Shown here: in pieces, positions 7,071-15,483 of the stretch
Layout of the letters: every line of letters begins with the position of its first letter
How positions within the stretch are numbered: the stretch's first letter is position 1
NCBI GenBank assembly: GCA_013811805.1
Contig: JACCUM010000232.1
Coordinates: 1-37,392, forward strand
Reading direction: 5' to 3'
Length of the DNA stretch: 37,392 nt
Source: Geodermatophilaceae bacterium
GTDB lineage: Bacteria > Actinomycetota > Actinomycetes > Mycobacteriales > Geodermatophilaceae
Translations under genes and position numbers: made by a program
Notes under the pieces: generated by a model
What the model was told of the DNA's origin: nothing
Databases searched by the model: none
The model's input: only the letters and a program-made list of their open reading frames with translations

Positions 7071-8447
7071 ATGGGTCGGCTGTTCGGTACCGACGGTGTC
7101 CGGGGACTGGCCAACGGCGATCTCACCCCCGAGCTAGCACTTTCCGTCGCCGTGGCAGCGGCCGAGGTTCTCACTGGCGAGAAGTCAGCGGGCTCCCCCA
7201 ACTCTGCACCCTCGGCCGGGTCTGCGCACCGCCGGTTGGCGCTGGTTGGCTCCGATTCTCGCGCAAGCGGGGAGATGCTCGAAGCCGCTGTGGTTGCGGG
7301 CCTGAGTAGTGCCGGTGTCGACGTGCTCCGCTGTGGCGTCATTCCCACGCCAGGACTTGCCTTTCTCACGGCCGACTCCGGAGCCGAACTGAGCGTGATG
7401 CTCTCGGCCAGTCACAATCCGATGCCCGACAACGGCATCAAGCTGTTCACCCGCGGGGGGCACAAGCTCTCCGACGAGCTCGAGGAGATCATCGAGGCTC
7501 GAGTCCGGCGGGGTCCGACGGATCGGGAACGGCCGGTCGGCGCCGACGTGGGCAGGGTGCACGACGATGTGTTGGGTGCGGCGCGGTACCGCGAGCATCT
7601 GCTCGCAGCGCTTCCCCATCGCCTCGACGGGCTGACCCTGGTGGTGGACTGCGCCAACGGCGCTGCTTCCTCCCACGCGCCGAGGGTGTACACCGACGCC
7701 GGCGCGACCGTGCACACCATCGGTGATGCCCCGGACGGCCTGAACATCAACGACGGCTGCGGCTCCACCCACCTGGGCCCGCTGCAAGAGGCGGTCGTCG
7801 AGTTCGGGGCCGACTTGGGAATCGCACACGACGGTGATGCCGATCGCTGCCTTGCCGTCGACGCCGACGGTCAGATCGTGGACGGTGACTCGATTCTCGC
7901 CGTGTGCGCGATAGCGCTGCAGGAAGCCGGCCGCCTCGCCCAGGACACCGTCGTGGCCACAGTGATGAGCAATCTCGGATTCGGCAAGGCCATGGCCGCA
8001 GCCGGCATCTCGGTCCTGACCACAGACGTCGGCGACCGATATGTACTGGACGCACTCCGTGCCAAGAGCCTCTCCCTCGGCGGGGAACAGAGTGGGCACA
8101 TCATCTTCTCCGAGCACGCCACTACCGGCGACGGTTTGCTCACCGCTCTGATGCTCGCCGGCCGGATGGCAGCGACCAGGCAGAGCGCTGCCGAACTGGC
8201 CTCCGTGGTGACCCGACTGCCGCAGATCTTGCTCAACGTGGCCGTCTCTGACCGCAGCGCCGTGGCCGAGTCCGATGCCGTGACCGACGCCGTCCGGGTC
8301 GCCGAGGACGAACTCGGAGACACCGGCCGGGTGCTGTTGCGGCCTTCCGGAACGGAGCACCTGGTCCGCGTTATGGTCGAGGCACCGACACAGGAGCAAG
8401 CCGATGCGGTCGCCCAGCGCTTGGCCGCCGTTGTTGCCGCCAGCTGA
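7071..8447 (+). CDS. glmM: Phosphoglucosamine mutase GlmM
   Basis: This 458-residue enzyme converts glucosamine-6-phosphate to glucosamine-1-phosphate for UDP-GlcNAc and peptidoglycan, working with GlmS encoded at 9544. Visible are the start MGRLFGTDGVRG, the active-site phosphoserine loop SASHNPMPDNG, the metal loop HDGDADRC, the sugar-binding GGEQSGHI, and the phosphate-binding RPSGTEHLVRVM. The ATG at 7071 matches the family start; a GTG at 7059 would add MPPP. The usual GRDTR-type motif reads GSDSRASG here, and the preceding segment carries a Ser/Ala-rich insertion of about ten residues. It follows rplM-rpsI, as in many Actinobacteria. Confidence 0.96.
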   Translation: MGRLFGTDGVRGLANGDLTPELALSVAVAAAEVLTGEKSAGSPNSAPSAGSAHRRLALVGSDSRASGEMLEAAVVAGLSSAGVDVLRCGVIPTPGLAFLTADSGAELSVMLSASHNPMPDNGIKLFTRGGHKLSDELEEIIEARVRRGPTDRERPVGADVGRVHDDVLGAARYREHLLAALPHRLDGLTLVVDCANGAASSHAPRVYTDAGATVHTIGDAPDGLNINDGCGSTHLGPLQEAVVEFGADLGIAHDGDADRCLAVDADGQIVDGDSILAVCAIALQEAGRLAQDTVVATVMSNLGFGKAMAAAGISVLTTDVGDRYVLDALRAKSLSLGGEQSGHIIFSEHATTGDGLLTALMLAGRMAATRQSAAELASVVTRLPQILLNVAVSDRSAVAESDAVTDAVRVAEDELGDTGRVLLRPSGTEHLVRVMVEAPTQEQADAVAQRLAAVVAAS

Positions 8448-8505
8448 CTCTCCGGGTCATGCGCAAACCATGGATGCAGCGTCGGGCCCTGCCGGGTGCT
8501 GATTG

Positions 8506-8574
8506 GTGATCTTGACCTTATGGTGGCGACACGCCGACGCAGCGCTCGGAAAACCACCAGAAGGTCAAGATCAC
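8506..8574. repeat. Long inverted-repeat element A between glmM and the DM13 gene
   Basis: Arms of 21 nt at 8506-8526 and 8554-8574 are complementary at 20 of 21 positions (A/C mismatch at position 15), with a 27-nt loop. The loop contains ACACGCCGACGCAG, which also occurs, reverse-complemented, in the loop of the element at 17063-17126. It starts 59 bp after the glmM stop and 31 bp before the stop of the convergent DM13 gene, so it could terminate both. The right arm is followed by no T-run. No ORF or target-site duplication was seen. Confidence 0.85.
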
Positions 8575-8604
8575 GAGGTTGGGGCATGACCGACGCGACC
8601 TTGG

Positions 8605-9480
8605 TCAGATAGTGGCGTTGGCCACCGGTACGGCGAAGACCTCACACCAGATCAGGACGGTGACCGGGTCACCACCGCCAGGAAGAACGCCGGACGGGAT
8701 CTCGTAGTTCTGATCGCCGACGGTTCCCTTCAGGTCGCCCAGCAGTGTGCCGCCTTCAGGGACGGACACGTTCGCACCGGAGACCACGTACACGTCGTAA
8801 TCCGGTCCGGACTCGACGGAGAACTGCTCGAACCGGACTAGCAGCGACCCGTCCTCGAGCTGGATCAGCCTGGCCACGCCGGCGGCGTCATGATCGATGC
8901 CGACGAATTGGGCCGTGCCGACCTCGACCGGGCCGGCTGGTGGGGGAGGAGGTGGTGGCGCCGGCGACGAGCTCACCGGTGGGGCCGAGCTTGCCGGCGG
9001 GGCGGAGCCGGTGCTCTCGTCGGGTGCCGTCGAGGCTGAGGGCGCCGCGACGGCGTCCAAACCTTCGGGGGCGGCTTCGTTCACTGAAGATGACACGTAG
9101 GACGGCAGCACGGCGATTACCACTGCGGCGACCAGCGGCACGAGCCCGGCCAACTGGCCGGCCCAGCCGCGCCGGGTCAACCGCGCAACACCGACGAGCG
9201 CGGCCACGGTGAGCACCCCGGCGGCGATCCCGAACCCGACCGCTTTCCAGCTTTCGGCGCCGGAGACGACCGCACCCACGTGGGTGACGGCCCAGAAGGT
9301 GACGAAGGCACCGATCAGGAGGTACGGGATCCAGCCCCATCGCGGCCAGCGAACCCGAGCCGTGGTCGTACCGGTGCGGCTATCCGACGCGTCAACCGAC
9401 CGTTCGTCGGTGGCACGTGACGAGGTCGGTACCTGGGACGTACCGGCTTGGTCCTCGATGGGGGTGGAGTGCCTGGTCAC
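8605..9480 (-). CDS. Membrane protein with C-terminal DM13 domain
   Basis: The protein has 291 residues. An N-terminal Ser/Thr-rich cytoplasmic stretch is followed by three hydrophobic helices (about 49-68, 76-98 and 107-128), then an Ala/Ser/Pro-rich linker with a seven-proline run. The last 105 residues form a DM13-like beta domain: GTAQFVGIDHDAAG at its start, GPDYDVYVVSG in the middle, and VLIWCEVFAVPVANATI at the end with the conserved Trp-Cys. DM13 domains have been proposed to be redox or electron-transfer modules; the substrate here is unknown. The linker would place the domain outside the membrane. It is divergent from glmS (63 bp between starts). The GTG at 9480 is the only reasonable start. 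Confidence 0.75.
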   Translation of the reverse strand: MTRHSTPIEDQAGTSQVPTSSRATDERSVDASDSRTGTTTARVRWPRWGWIPYLLIGAFVTFWAVTHVGAVVSGAESWKAVGFGIAAGVLTVAALVGVARLTRRGWAGQLAGLVPLVAAVVIAVLPSYVSSSVNEAAPEGLDAVAAPSASTAPDESTGSAPPASSAPPVSSSPAPPPPPPPAGPVEVGTAQFVGIDHDAAGVARLIQLEDGSLLVRFEQFSVESGPDYDVYVVSGANVSVPEGGTLLGDLKGTVGDQNYEIPSGVLPGGGDPVTVLIWCEVFAVPVANATI

Positions 9481-9530
9481 CGGATGAGCGTCCCACGGCC
9501 AGGAGCGCGAAGCGGTGACGTGTTGGTGAC

Positions 9531-9536
9531 TACCCT
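9531..9536 (+). promoter_or_regulatory. Probable -10 box for leaderless glmS
   Basis: TACCCT ends exactly 7 nt before the glmS ATG, which would place transcription start on the A of ATG. No Shine-Dalgarno is seen in the 20 nt upstream. The -35 region is not recognisable. Confidence 0.4.
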
Positions 9537-9543
9537 GGGTCGC

Positions 9544-11412
9544 ATGTGCGGCATCATCGGCTACGTCGGGGCGTCGTCAGCGGAGGACGTCGTTCTCGCG
9601 GGACTTCGGCGCATGGAGTACCGCGGATACGACTCTGCCGGCATCGCGCTGGTGACCGCCGACGGGCTGGCCATCGCCAAGAAGGCGGGCAAACTGGCGA
9701 ACCTGGAGAAGGTGCTCGCCGATCAGCCGCTTCCGCCGGCCACCACCGGAGTGGGTCACACCCGCTGGGCCACACACGGGCCACCCGTCGATCGCAACGC
9801 GCACCCGCACATCTCGGACGATGGCAAGGTCGCAGTCGTCCACAACGGCATCATCGAGAACTTCGCGGCGCTGCGCAGTGAACTCGAACGCCAGGGAGTC
9901 GAGTTGTCCTCCGACACCGACACCGAGGTCGTCGCGCACCTGCTGGCCGGTGCTTACGACTCGTCGACCGAACCTGCCACCGATCGGTTCGCTGCCGCCA
10001 TGCGCGCAGTGTGTCTCCGGCTCGAAGGCGCCTTCACTCTCGTGGCCATCCACACCGACCACCCCGGGCAAGTCGTCGGCGCCCGGCGCAACAGCCCACT
10101 CGTGGCCGGGATCGGAGAGGGGGCCGGGGAGTATTTCCTCGGCAGTGACGTGTCGGCCTTCATCGCGCACACCCGGGACGCCCTCGAACTCGGCCAAGAC
10201 CAAGTTGTCACCCTTGATGTGGAGCACGGGATCGCAGTCACGGACCTCGCGGGTACGTCGCTGCAGCCCAGGCGCTTTCATGTCGATTGGAGCGCTGCCG
10301 CCGCAGAAAAGGGTGGATACCCATGGTTCATGCTCAAGGAGATCGACGAGCAGCCGGCCGCCATCGCCGACACCCTGCGCGGCCGGCTGGCCGACACCGG
10401 CCAGATAGTTCTCGACGAGGTACGGCTCTCCGACGAGGATCTCCGCGATATCGACAAGGTCTTCATCGTCGCCTGCGGAACGTCCAATCACGCCGCGATG
10501 GTGTCGAAGTACGCGATCGAGCACTGGACTCGGTTGCCCTGCGAGGTCGAGCTTGCCAGTGAGTTCCGCTATCGCGACCCGGTGCTCGACCGCTCGACGT
10601 TGGTGATCGCGATCAGCCAGAGCGGCGAGACCATGGACACGTTGATGGCCTTACGGCACGCCAAGGACCAGCGGGCCCGGGTGCTGGCAATCTGCAATAC
10701 GAACGGATCGACGATCCCCCGGGAGTCCGACGCGGTCCTCTACACCCGCGCCGGACCCGAGGTCGCGGTCGCGTCGACGAAAGCCTTCCTGGCTCAGCTG
10801 GCCGCCTGTTATCTCGTCGCGCTCTACCTCGCCCAAGCCCGTGGGACCAAGTATGCCGACGAGATCGCCACTATCGTCGCCCAGCTGAACAAGCTCCCCG
10901 ACGCCGTCGCCGAGACCCTCGGCCGGATGGACCAGGTACGTGCGATCGGACGGGAGCTGGCAAAGGAGCCGACCATCCTGTTCGTCGGTCGGCACGTCGG
11001 TTACCCCGTGGCCCTCGAGGGAGCGCTGAAGCTCAAGGAACTCGCCTATATCCACGCCGAAGGATTCGCGGCGGGCGAACTGAAGCACGGCTACATCTCG
11101 CTCATCGAGCAGGGCACTCCCGTAGTGGCGGTGGTTCCCGCACGAGGCCGAAACAGCGTGCACAGCAAAGTCATCAGCAACATCCAGGAGATTCGTGCGC
11201 GCGGTGCGAAGACCATCGTGATCGCCGCCGACGGTGACGACGAAGTTGCGCCGTACGCCGATCACCTGATCCACGTCCCGAAGACACCGACCCTGCTGGC
11301 CCCCGTGCTGACGACTATCCCCATGCAGGTTCTCGCCTGCGAGATCGCCGACACCCGAGGCTTGGACGTCGACCAACCACGCAATCTGGCCAAGTCCGTC
11401 ACGGTCGAGTAG
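9544..11412 (+). CDS. glmS: Glutamine-fructose-6-phosphate aminotransferase (isomerizing) GlmS
   Basis: This 622-residue enzyme makes glucosamine-6-phosphate from fructose-6-phosphate and glutamine, the entry step to amino sugars and the step before GlmM. The N-terminal glutaminase domain begins MCGIIGYVG, whose Cys2 becomes the nucleophile after Met removal. EYRGYDSAGIA, TRWATHG and NGIIEN follow. Two SIS sugar-isomerase domains come next, with CGTSNHAAM, SQSGETMDT and the C-terminal DQPRNLAKSVTVE. The ATG at 9544 is fixed by the need for Cys2; the open frame upstream to 9448 is not used. No glmS ribozyme-like leader is present, because there is almost no leader. Confidence 0.97.
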   Translation: MCGIIGYVGASSAEDVVLAGLRRMEYRGYDSAGIALVTADGLAIAKKAGKLANLEKVLADQPLPPATTGVGHTRWATHGPPVDRNAHPHISDDGKVAVVHNGIIENFAALRSELERQGVELSSDTDTEVVAHLLAGAYDSSTEPATDRFAAAMRAVCLRLEGAFTLVAIHTDHPGQVVGARRNSPLVAGIGEGAGEYFLGSDVSAFIAHTRDALELGQDQVVTLDVEHGIAVTDLAGTSLQPRRFHVDWSAAAAEKGGYPWFMLKEIDEQPAAIADTLRGRLADTGQIVLDEVRLSDEDLRDIDKVFIVACGTSNHAAMVSKYAIEHWTRLPCEVELASEFRYRDPVLDRSTLVIAISQSGETMDTLMALRHAKDQRARVLAICNTNGSTIPRESDAVLYTRAGPEVAVASTKAFLAQLAACYLVALYLAQARGTKYADEIATIVAQLNKLPDAVAETLGRMDQVRAIGRELAKEPTILFVGRHVGYPVALEGALKLKELAYIHAEGFAAGELKHGYISLIEQGTPVVAVVPARGRNSVHSKVISNIQEIRARGAKTIVIAADGDDEVAPYADHLIHVPKTPTLLAPVLTTIPMQVLACEIADTRGLDVDQPRNLAKSVTVE

Positions 11413-11452
11413 CCCTCGCTCTCATGCCGCGAGTGCCCGCAACAACCGCCCC

Positions 11453-11833
11453 GTGATCGTCGGGGTCGGTATCGACGTCGTACCCGTCGAGCGATTCGAC
11501 CGCGCGCTGATCCGTACGCCGAGCATGCGCGCCAAGTTGTTCACCGAGGTCGAGCAGACCAGCGCCTCCGGGCGGCCCCGGCACGCCGAATCTCTGGCGG
11601 CCCGCTTCGCGGCGAAGGAGGCACTGGCCAAGGCCCTCGGCGCTCCCGGCGGCCTGGCGTGGACCGACGCCGAGGTGCATACCGACGACAACGGCGATCC
11701 CCGCCTGAAGGTCACCGGGACGGTGGCTGCTCGGGCCGCAGCACTCGGTGTGACCCGGCTGCACCTGTCCATGTCACATGACGGGGGAATCGCATCGGCG
11801 GTGGTCATCGCCGAGGGTGAGCCGTCGCCGTGA
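11453..11833 (+). CDS. acpS: Holo-[acyl-carrier-protein] synthase AcpS
   Basis: The protein has 126 residues. It transfers 4'-phosphopantetheine from CoA to the serine of acyl carrier protein, enabling fatty acid synthesis. The Mg-binding Asp lies in GIDVVPVERF and the second motif is SLAARFAAKEALAKALG. The C-terminal LHLSMSHDGGIASAVVIAE strand is also typical. The GTG at 11453 gives VIVGVGID, the expected N-terminus. It lies 40 nt after glmS and 25 nt before nnr, so a glmS-acpS-nnr operon is likely, an order found across Actinobacteria. Confidence 0.94.
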   Translation: MIVGVGIDVVPVERFDRALIRTPSMRAKLFTEVEQTSASGRPRHAESLAARFAAKEALAKALGAPGGLAWTDAEVHTDDNGDPRLKVTGTVAARAAALGVTRLHLSMSHDGGIASAVVIAEGEPSP

Positions 11834-11858
11834 CCCGTTGTCCGGTGAAGCGGGGTCT

Positions 11859-13310
11859 GTGCGCGTGATCGGTCTGTACGAGGTGGCCGCGGTGCGTGCG
11901 GCCGAGCAGGCGCTGTGGCGCACGGTGCCTGAGGGCGCGCTGATGGATCGCGCCGCCGCGGGGCTTGCGGCGTACTGCACTCGGTGGCTCCGACGGGCCT
12001 ACGGCGCGCGGGTGGTGGTCCTGGTCGGCGCCGGTGACAACGGCGGCGACGCCCTGTTGGCTGCCGCACACCTGGCCCGCCGTGGTGCCGCTGTGGTCGC
12101 GGTGGCGCTGCAAGTGGATCGGTTGCACGCGCGCGGCGCCGCGGCGTTGCGACGTGTCGGCGGACAGGTTCGCCCACTGGATACCATCTCCGATCTGAAA
12201 GCTCTTGTCGGGCAAGCCGAATTGATTCTCGACGGGATCGTCGGTATCGGGACGACCGGTGAACTCCGGGCCCCGGCCGACGAGGTGGTCGAGGCGGCCA
12301 ACGACGCACCCGGCCTTCGGGTGGCGGTGGATGTGCCCAGCGGCGTACATCCCGACACCGGCGTCGTGGATGGACCGGCGTTCCGAGCCGACCGAACCGT
12401 GACGTTCGGGGCGACCAAACTCGGCCTGACCGTCGGCAGGGGCCGCGAACACGTCGGCGAGCTCGAGGTTCTGGACCTCGGGTTGGCTCCCCATCTCCCC
12501 GAACCGACAGCGTTGCAGCTGACCGACGGTGATGTTGCGGGTCTCCTGCCGCGGGCGGGCCACGTCGACGACAAGTACAGCGGCGGCATTCTGGGTGTTG
12601 CCGCCGGATCGGCTGAATACCCGGGCGCGGCCGTGCTCAGCGTCGGAGGCGCCCTGCGGATGCGATCGAGCCTGGTCCGGTACATCGGACCCGCGGCCTA
12701 CGGCGTGAGCGGCGCGTGGCCGGAGGCGGTGAGCGCCGATGCGGCGCCGACCGACGCCGGCCGGGTCCAGGCCTGGGCGGTCGGTCCGGGTCTGGGACGC
12801 GACAAGCGTGCCGCACAGGTGCTCACCGACGTGCTGCGGATGGACGTACCCGCGGTCGTGGATGCCGACGGTCTGCGCCTGCTGGCGCGGCGCCGGGAGC
12901 TGCTACAGCGTCGATCGTCGGTGACGGTGCTGACGCCGCACGACCGGGAGTTCGAGGACTTCGGCGTACCCCTCGGCGCCGATCGGGTGGCTGCGGTGAC
13001 CGAGCTCGCGGCGCGGCTCGGGGTGACCGTGCTGCTCAAGGGCGCCGCCACGATCGTCGTGGAGCCGGACGGGCGCACCTACGTCAATGCGACGGGCACC
13101 CCGGCCCTGGCCACGGCCGGAACGGGAGACGTGTTGACCGGCATGATCGGGTCCCTGCTCGCTGCGGGCATGGCCCCGGGCCTGGCCGCCGCTGTGGGCG
13201 CATATGTGCACGGCCGCGCCGGCCAGATCGCCGCGCGCGGGGGAGCGCTCCTGGCCACCGATCTGATCGCCGCGATTCCGGCTGCACGCGACAGCGTGGC
13301 GCCTGACTGA
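11859..13310 (+). CDS. nnr: Bifunctional NAD(P)H-hydrate repair enzyme (epimerase and ADP-dependent dehydratase)
   Basis: This protein of about 483 residues repairs hydrated NAD(P)H. The N-terminal YjeF domain (about 1-210) is the epimerase, with GAGDNGGDAL and VDVPSGVHPDTG. The C-terminal ribokinase-like domain (about 225-483) is the dehydratase, with VGPGLG, LTPHDREF, LLKGAATIV and the GTGDVLTG nucleotide loop. The domain order is that of the fused bacterial enzyme. Start choice is uncertain: GTG at 11859 or GTG at 11865; a GGGG stretch just upstream gives spacings of 3 and 9 nt. The frame is open to 11778, but that would overlap acpS. It is probably the last gene of the glmS-acpS-nnr operon. 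Confidence 0.92.
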   Translation: MRVIGLYEVAAVRAAEQALWRTVPEGALMDRAAAGLAAYCTRWLRRAYGARVVVLVGAGDNGGDALLAAAHLARRGAAVVAVALQVDRLHARGAAALRRVGGQVRPLDTISDLKALVGQAELILDGIVGIGTTGELRAPADEVVEAANDAPGLRVAVDVPSGVHPDTGVVDGPAFRADRTVTFGATKLGLTVGRGREHVGELEVLDLGLAPHLPEPTALQLTDGDVAGLLPRAGHVDDKYSGGILGVAAGSAEYPGAAVLSVGGALRMRSSLVRYIGPAAYGVSGAWPEAVSADAAPTDAGRVQAWAVGPGLGRDKRAAQVLTDVLRMDVPAVVDADGLRLLARRRELLQRRSSVTVLTPHDREFEDFGVPLGADRVAAVTELAARLGVTVLLKGAATIVVEPDGRTYVNATGTPALATAGTGDVLTGMIGSLLAAGMAPGLAAAVGAYVHGRAGQIAARGGALLATDLIAAIPAARDSVAPD

Positions 13311-13728
13311 GCGCGGCGCCCGGTTTGCCCCGCTTCCGGTCACCAGGGCTGCCATCGATCAGATCTCGACGGTCGGCGGGATGGTGCGGATCGATATCGA
13401 GGAGGGCGGTTGCTGCGGTTCGACCTGGGTGTTCAGCCAAGCTGAACCAGCGTCATCCGACCAGGTGTTCGGCTGCCCCGGTGCCCTCCTCGCTGTGAGC
13501 GCGGCTGCGCTTGCACTCCTGGCCGAGGCGCGCCTCGACTACGGCGCAAAGCTGAAGCCACCCCGGTACCGGGTGTTGGGTACGCCGGGCGAGCGCTGCC
13601 CGTGCCGCCGGTCCTTCGGTCACCCGTGGCCCGGTCCGGGCCAACCGGACTGCCGTGCTGTTCACACCAATGCCCTGGGATGTTGCGAGAGGAGCCGGGG
13701 GAGCCTCGGCGTGATCGCGGAGCAGTGA
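13303..13728 (+). pseudogene. HesB/IscA-like protein gene, frameshifted and without a proper start
   Basis: The frame reads PLPVTRAAIDQISTVGG, then RIDIEEGGCCGSTW, LKPPRYRVLG, and ERCPCRRSFGHPWPG. This resembles a small Cys-rich HesB-like family of Actinobacteria (recognised from memory, moderate confidence). Two defects are visible. First, the conserved-looking N-terminus (about 13336-13380) has no ATG, GTG or TTG in frame; the first usable start is the ATG at 13381, inside the domain, and only CTG codons lie upstream. Second, after CRA the frame continues as VHTNALGCC, whereas the +1 frame from 13661 gives FTPMPWD and stops at 13712-13714; PMPWD is the expected ending. A one-base insertion near 13655-13660 would explain this. 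It converges on another broken gene. Confidence 0.6.
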
Positions 13729-14214
13729 TGTGCGGATATCTGCAGTTTCGGCCGTAATTCTGCCGGTTCCCGCACATTGCCGAGGGCCCACCCGCCGACT
13801 CAAGGCGGGGACGGTCCAGGCGTGGTCGGGGATCACTCGGATCGCCACCGTGTAGGTGCTCGTGAAGTGCTCGGCCGTCATTCCGATCGCCTCCAACAGT
13901 CCTGCGTACTTGTCCTGCAACTCCGGCAGTGTGTCGGCCGACGGTGCGTCCGGCGCGAGCTCGGCAGGACCGGCGAGCACGACCGCATCGCCGCCGAGCG
14001 CATCGAAATTGAAGTTCAGCGTCACTCGATCGTTGGCCGTGATGTGCCGCAGCTTCGCTGCCCCCGGTTGGCTGTAGATCAGAGCGCCGCCATCAGTCCA
14101 GAGGAACCAGACCAGCCGGGGCGCCGGGCGGCCGCTGGGCGTCACGGTGGTCAGCCAGACGAGCGTGTCCTAGGTGAGCCGGCGGCGGACCTGCGCTGTC
14201 ATCTCGAATGCCAT
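13453..14214 (-). pseudogene. Pyridoxamine 5'-phosphate oxidase-like (FMN/F420-binding) protein with an in-frame amber stop
   Basis: The natural start appears to be the ATG at 14214-14212, preceded by AGGTGG at good spacing. The frame gives MAFEMTAQVRRRLT, then TAG at 14172-14170 (codon 15), then DTLVWLTTVTPSGRPAPR and VWFLWTDGGALIYSQP. The last two are typical of the split-barrel PNPOx-like family of Actinobacteria. Codon 15 would be an acidic residue in relatives, so a GAG-to-TAG change is a simple explanation. The conserved fold ends near YTVAIRVIP (about 13790). After that the frame runs on without a stop to 13453 across the convergent HesB-like gene, which suggests the original stop was also lost. 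A short form could start at the GTG at 14145 but would lack the first strand. Confidence 0.68.
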
Positions 14215-14313
14215 GGGTTCCACCTGCCCCTCGCGGTCGATCGGAGCGGGCCGGTGCAGCGCCTGTGCGCACACCTCCGCGGCGTCGCGGTCGAGGGTGG
14301 GAAGCTGGGCCGG

Positions 14314-15483
14314 ATGCACACCACGCCTGATCGCAACCGTGCCGAGATCGTGGTCGATCTCGATGCGATCGCGGACAACGTCGCCACGCTCAAGTCCCGC
14401 GCCGACTGCCCGTTGATGGCGGTGGTCAAGGCCGATGGGTACGGACACGGCCTGGTGCCGAGCGCACGCGCGGCGGTGCGGGGCGGCGCGGACACCCTGG
14501 GTGTAACGGTCATCGAGGAAGCCTTGGCTCTGCGCCGGGCCGGCATCGGCGTCCCTATTCTGGCTTGGTTGACCGGCAGCGGCGAGGACTTGACCGAGGC
14601 ATTGACCCAGGACGTCGAGTTGTCGGCCGCCTCGATCTGGATGCTCGAGGAGATCGCCGAGGCCGGGCAGGCGTGCGGCCACGTGGCGCGGGTGCACCTC
14701 AAGGTCGACACCGGCCTCTCGCGCGGTGGCGCACACATGTCCGACTGGCCGGATCTCGTAGCCGCGGCCGCCGCCGCCCAGGAGGTCGGGCAGCTGAAGG
14801 TAGGCGGAATCTGGACGCATCTGGCCTATGCGGACACTCCCGGCCACTCCACCATCACCGCCCAACTTGCGGCCTTCGACGACGCCGTACGGATCGCTGC
14901 TCGGGACGGCCTGGGCGATGTGCCCAAGCACGTGGCCAACTCCGCAGCGACGCTCACCCTGCCGGATGCCCACTACGACATGGTCCGGCCCGGGATCGCG
15001 GTCTATGGGCTGGACCCGATGGGCGGCGACCCTGCGGCGTACGGACTGCGGCCGGCGATGACGGTTCAGGCCGCGGTGACGCTGGTGAAGCGGGTCCCCG
15101 CGGGGTCCGGTGTCTCGTACGGCCATGAGTACACGACGTCAAAGCCGAGCACTCTCGCGCTGATCCCGGTCGGGTACGCCGACGGGGTTCCGCGTAACGC
15201 GACGAATGTCGGGCCGGTCTGGTTGGCGGGGGCCCGACGCACGATCGCCGGTCGGGTGTGCATGGACCAGTTCGTCGTCGACGTGGGGGATGACCCCGTA
15301 CAGGCCGGCGAGACTGCTGTGCTGTGGGGACCGGGCACGGCCGGGGAGCCCACTGCTCAGGACTGGGCCACCGCGTTGCACACGATCCACTATGAACTCG
15401 TCTCCCGGGTCGGCGGTCGCCTGGCGCGTCGTTATCTGAGCTCGGTTCCGGAGGAAGTCCCGGACCCGGCTTCGCGCCCGTGA
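14314..15483 (+). CDS. alr: Alanine racemase
   Basis: This 389-residue PLP enzyme interconverts L- and D-alanine for peptidoglycan. The PLP lysine lies in AVVKADGYGHG near the N-terminus and the second catalytic residue is the Tyr of GSGVSYGHEY. HLKVDTGLSRGG, HVANSAATL, VRPGIAVYGLDP and VCMDQFVVDVG are also typical. The frame is open to 13777, but homology begins at the ATG at 14314. It is divergent from the broken PNPOx-like gene with 99 bp between starts. Its stop overlaps the hydrolase start by 4 bp (GTGA). Confidence 0.96.
   Translation: MHTTPDRNRAEIVVDLDAIADNVATLKSRADCPLMAVVKADGYGHGLVPSARAAVRGGADTLGVTVIEEALALRRAGIGVPILAWLTGSGEDLTEALTQDVELSAASIWMLEEIAEAGQACGHVARVHLKVDTGLSRGGAHMSDWPDLVAAAAAAQEVGQLKVGGIWTHLAYADTPGHSTITAQLAAFDDAVRIAARDGLGDVPKHVANSAATLTLPDAHYDMVRPGIAVYGLDPMGGDPAAYGLRPAMTVQAAVTLVKRVPAGSGVSYGHEYTTSKPSTLALIPVGYADGVPRNATNVGPVWLAGARRTIAGRVCMDQFVVDVGDDPVQAGETAVLWGPGTAGEPTAQDWATALHTIHYELVSRVGGRLARRYLSSVPEEVPDPASRP

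Noticed and set aside
13777..14313. N-terminal extension of alanine racemase
   Set aside because: This part is antisense to the PNPOx-like gene; homology of Alr starts at the ATG at 14314.
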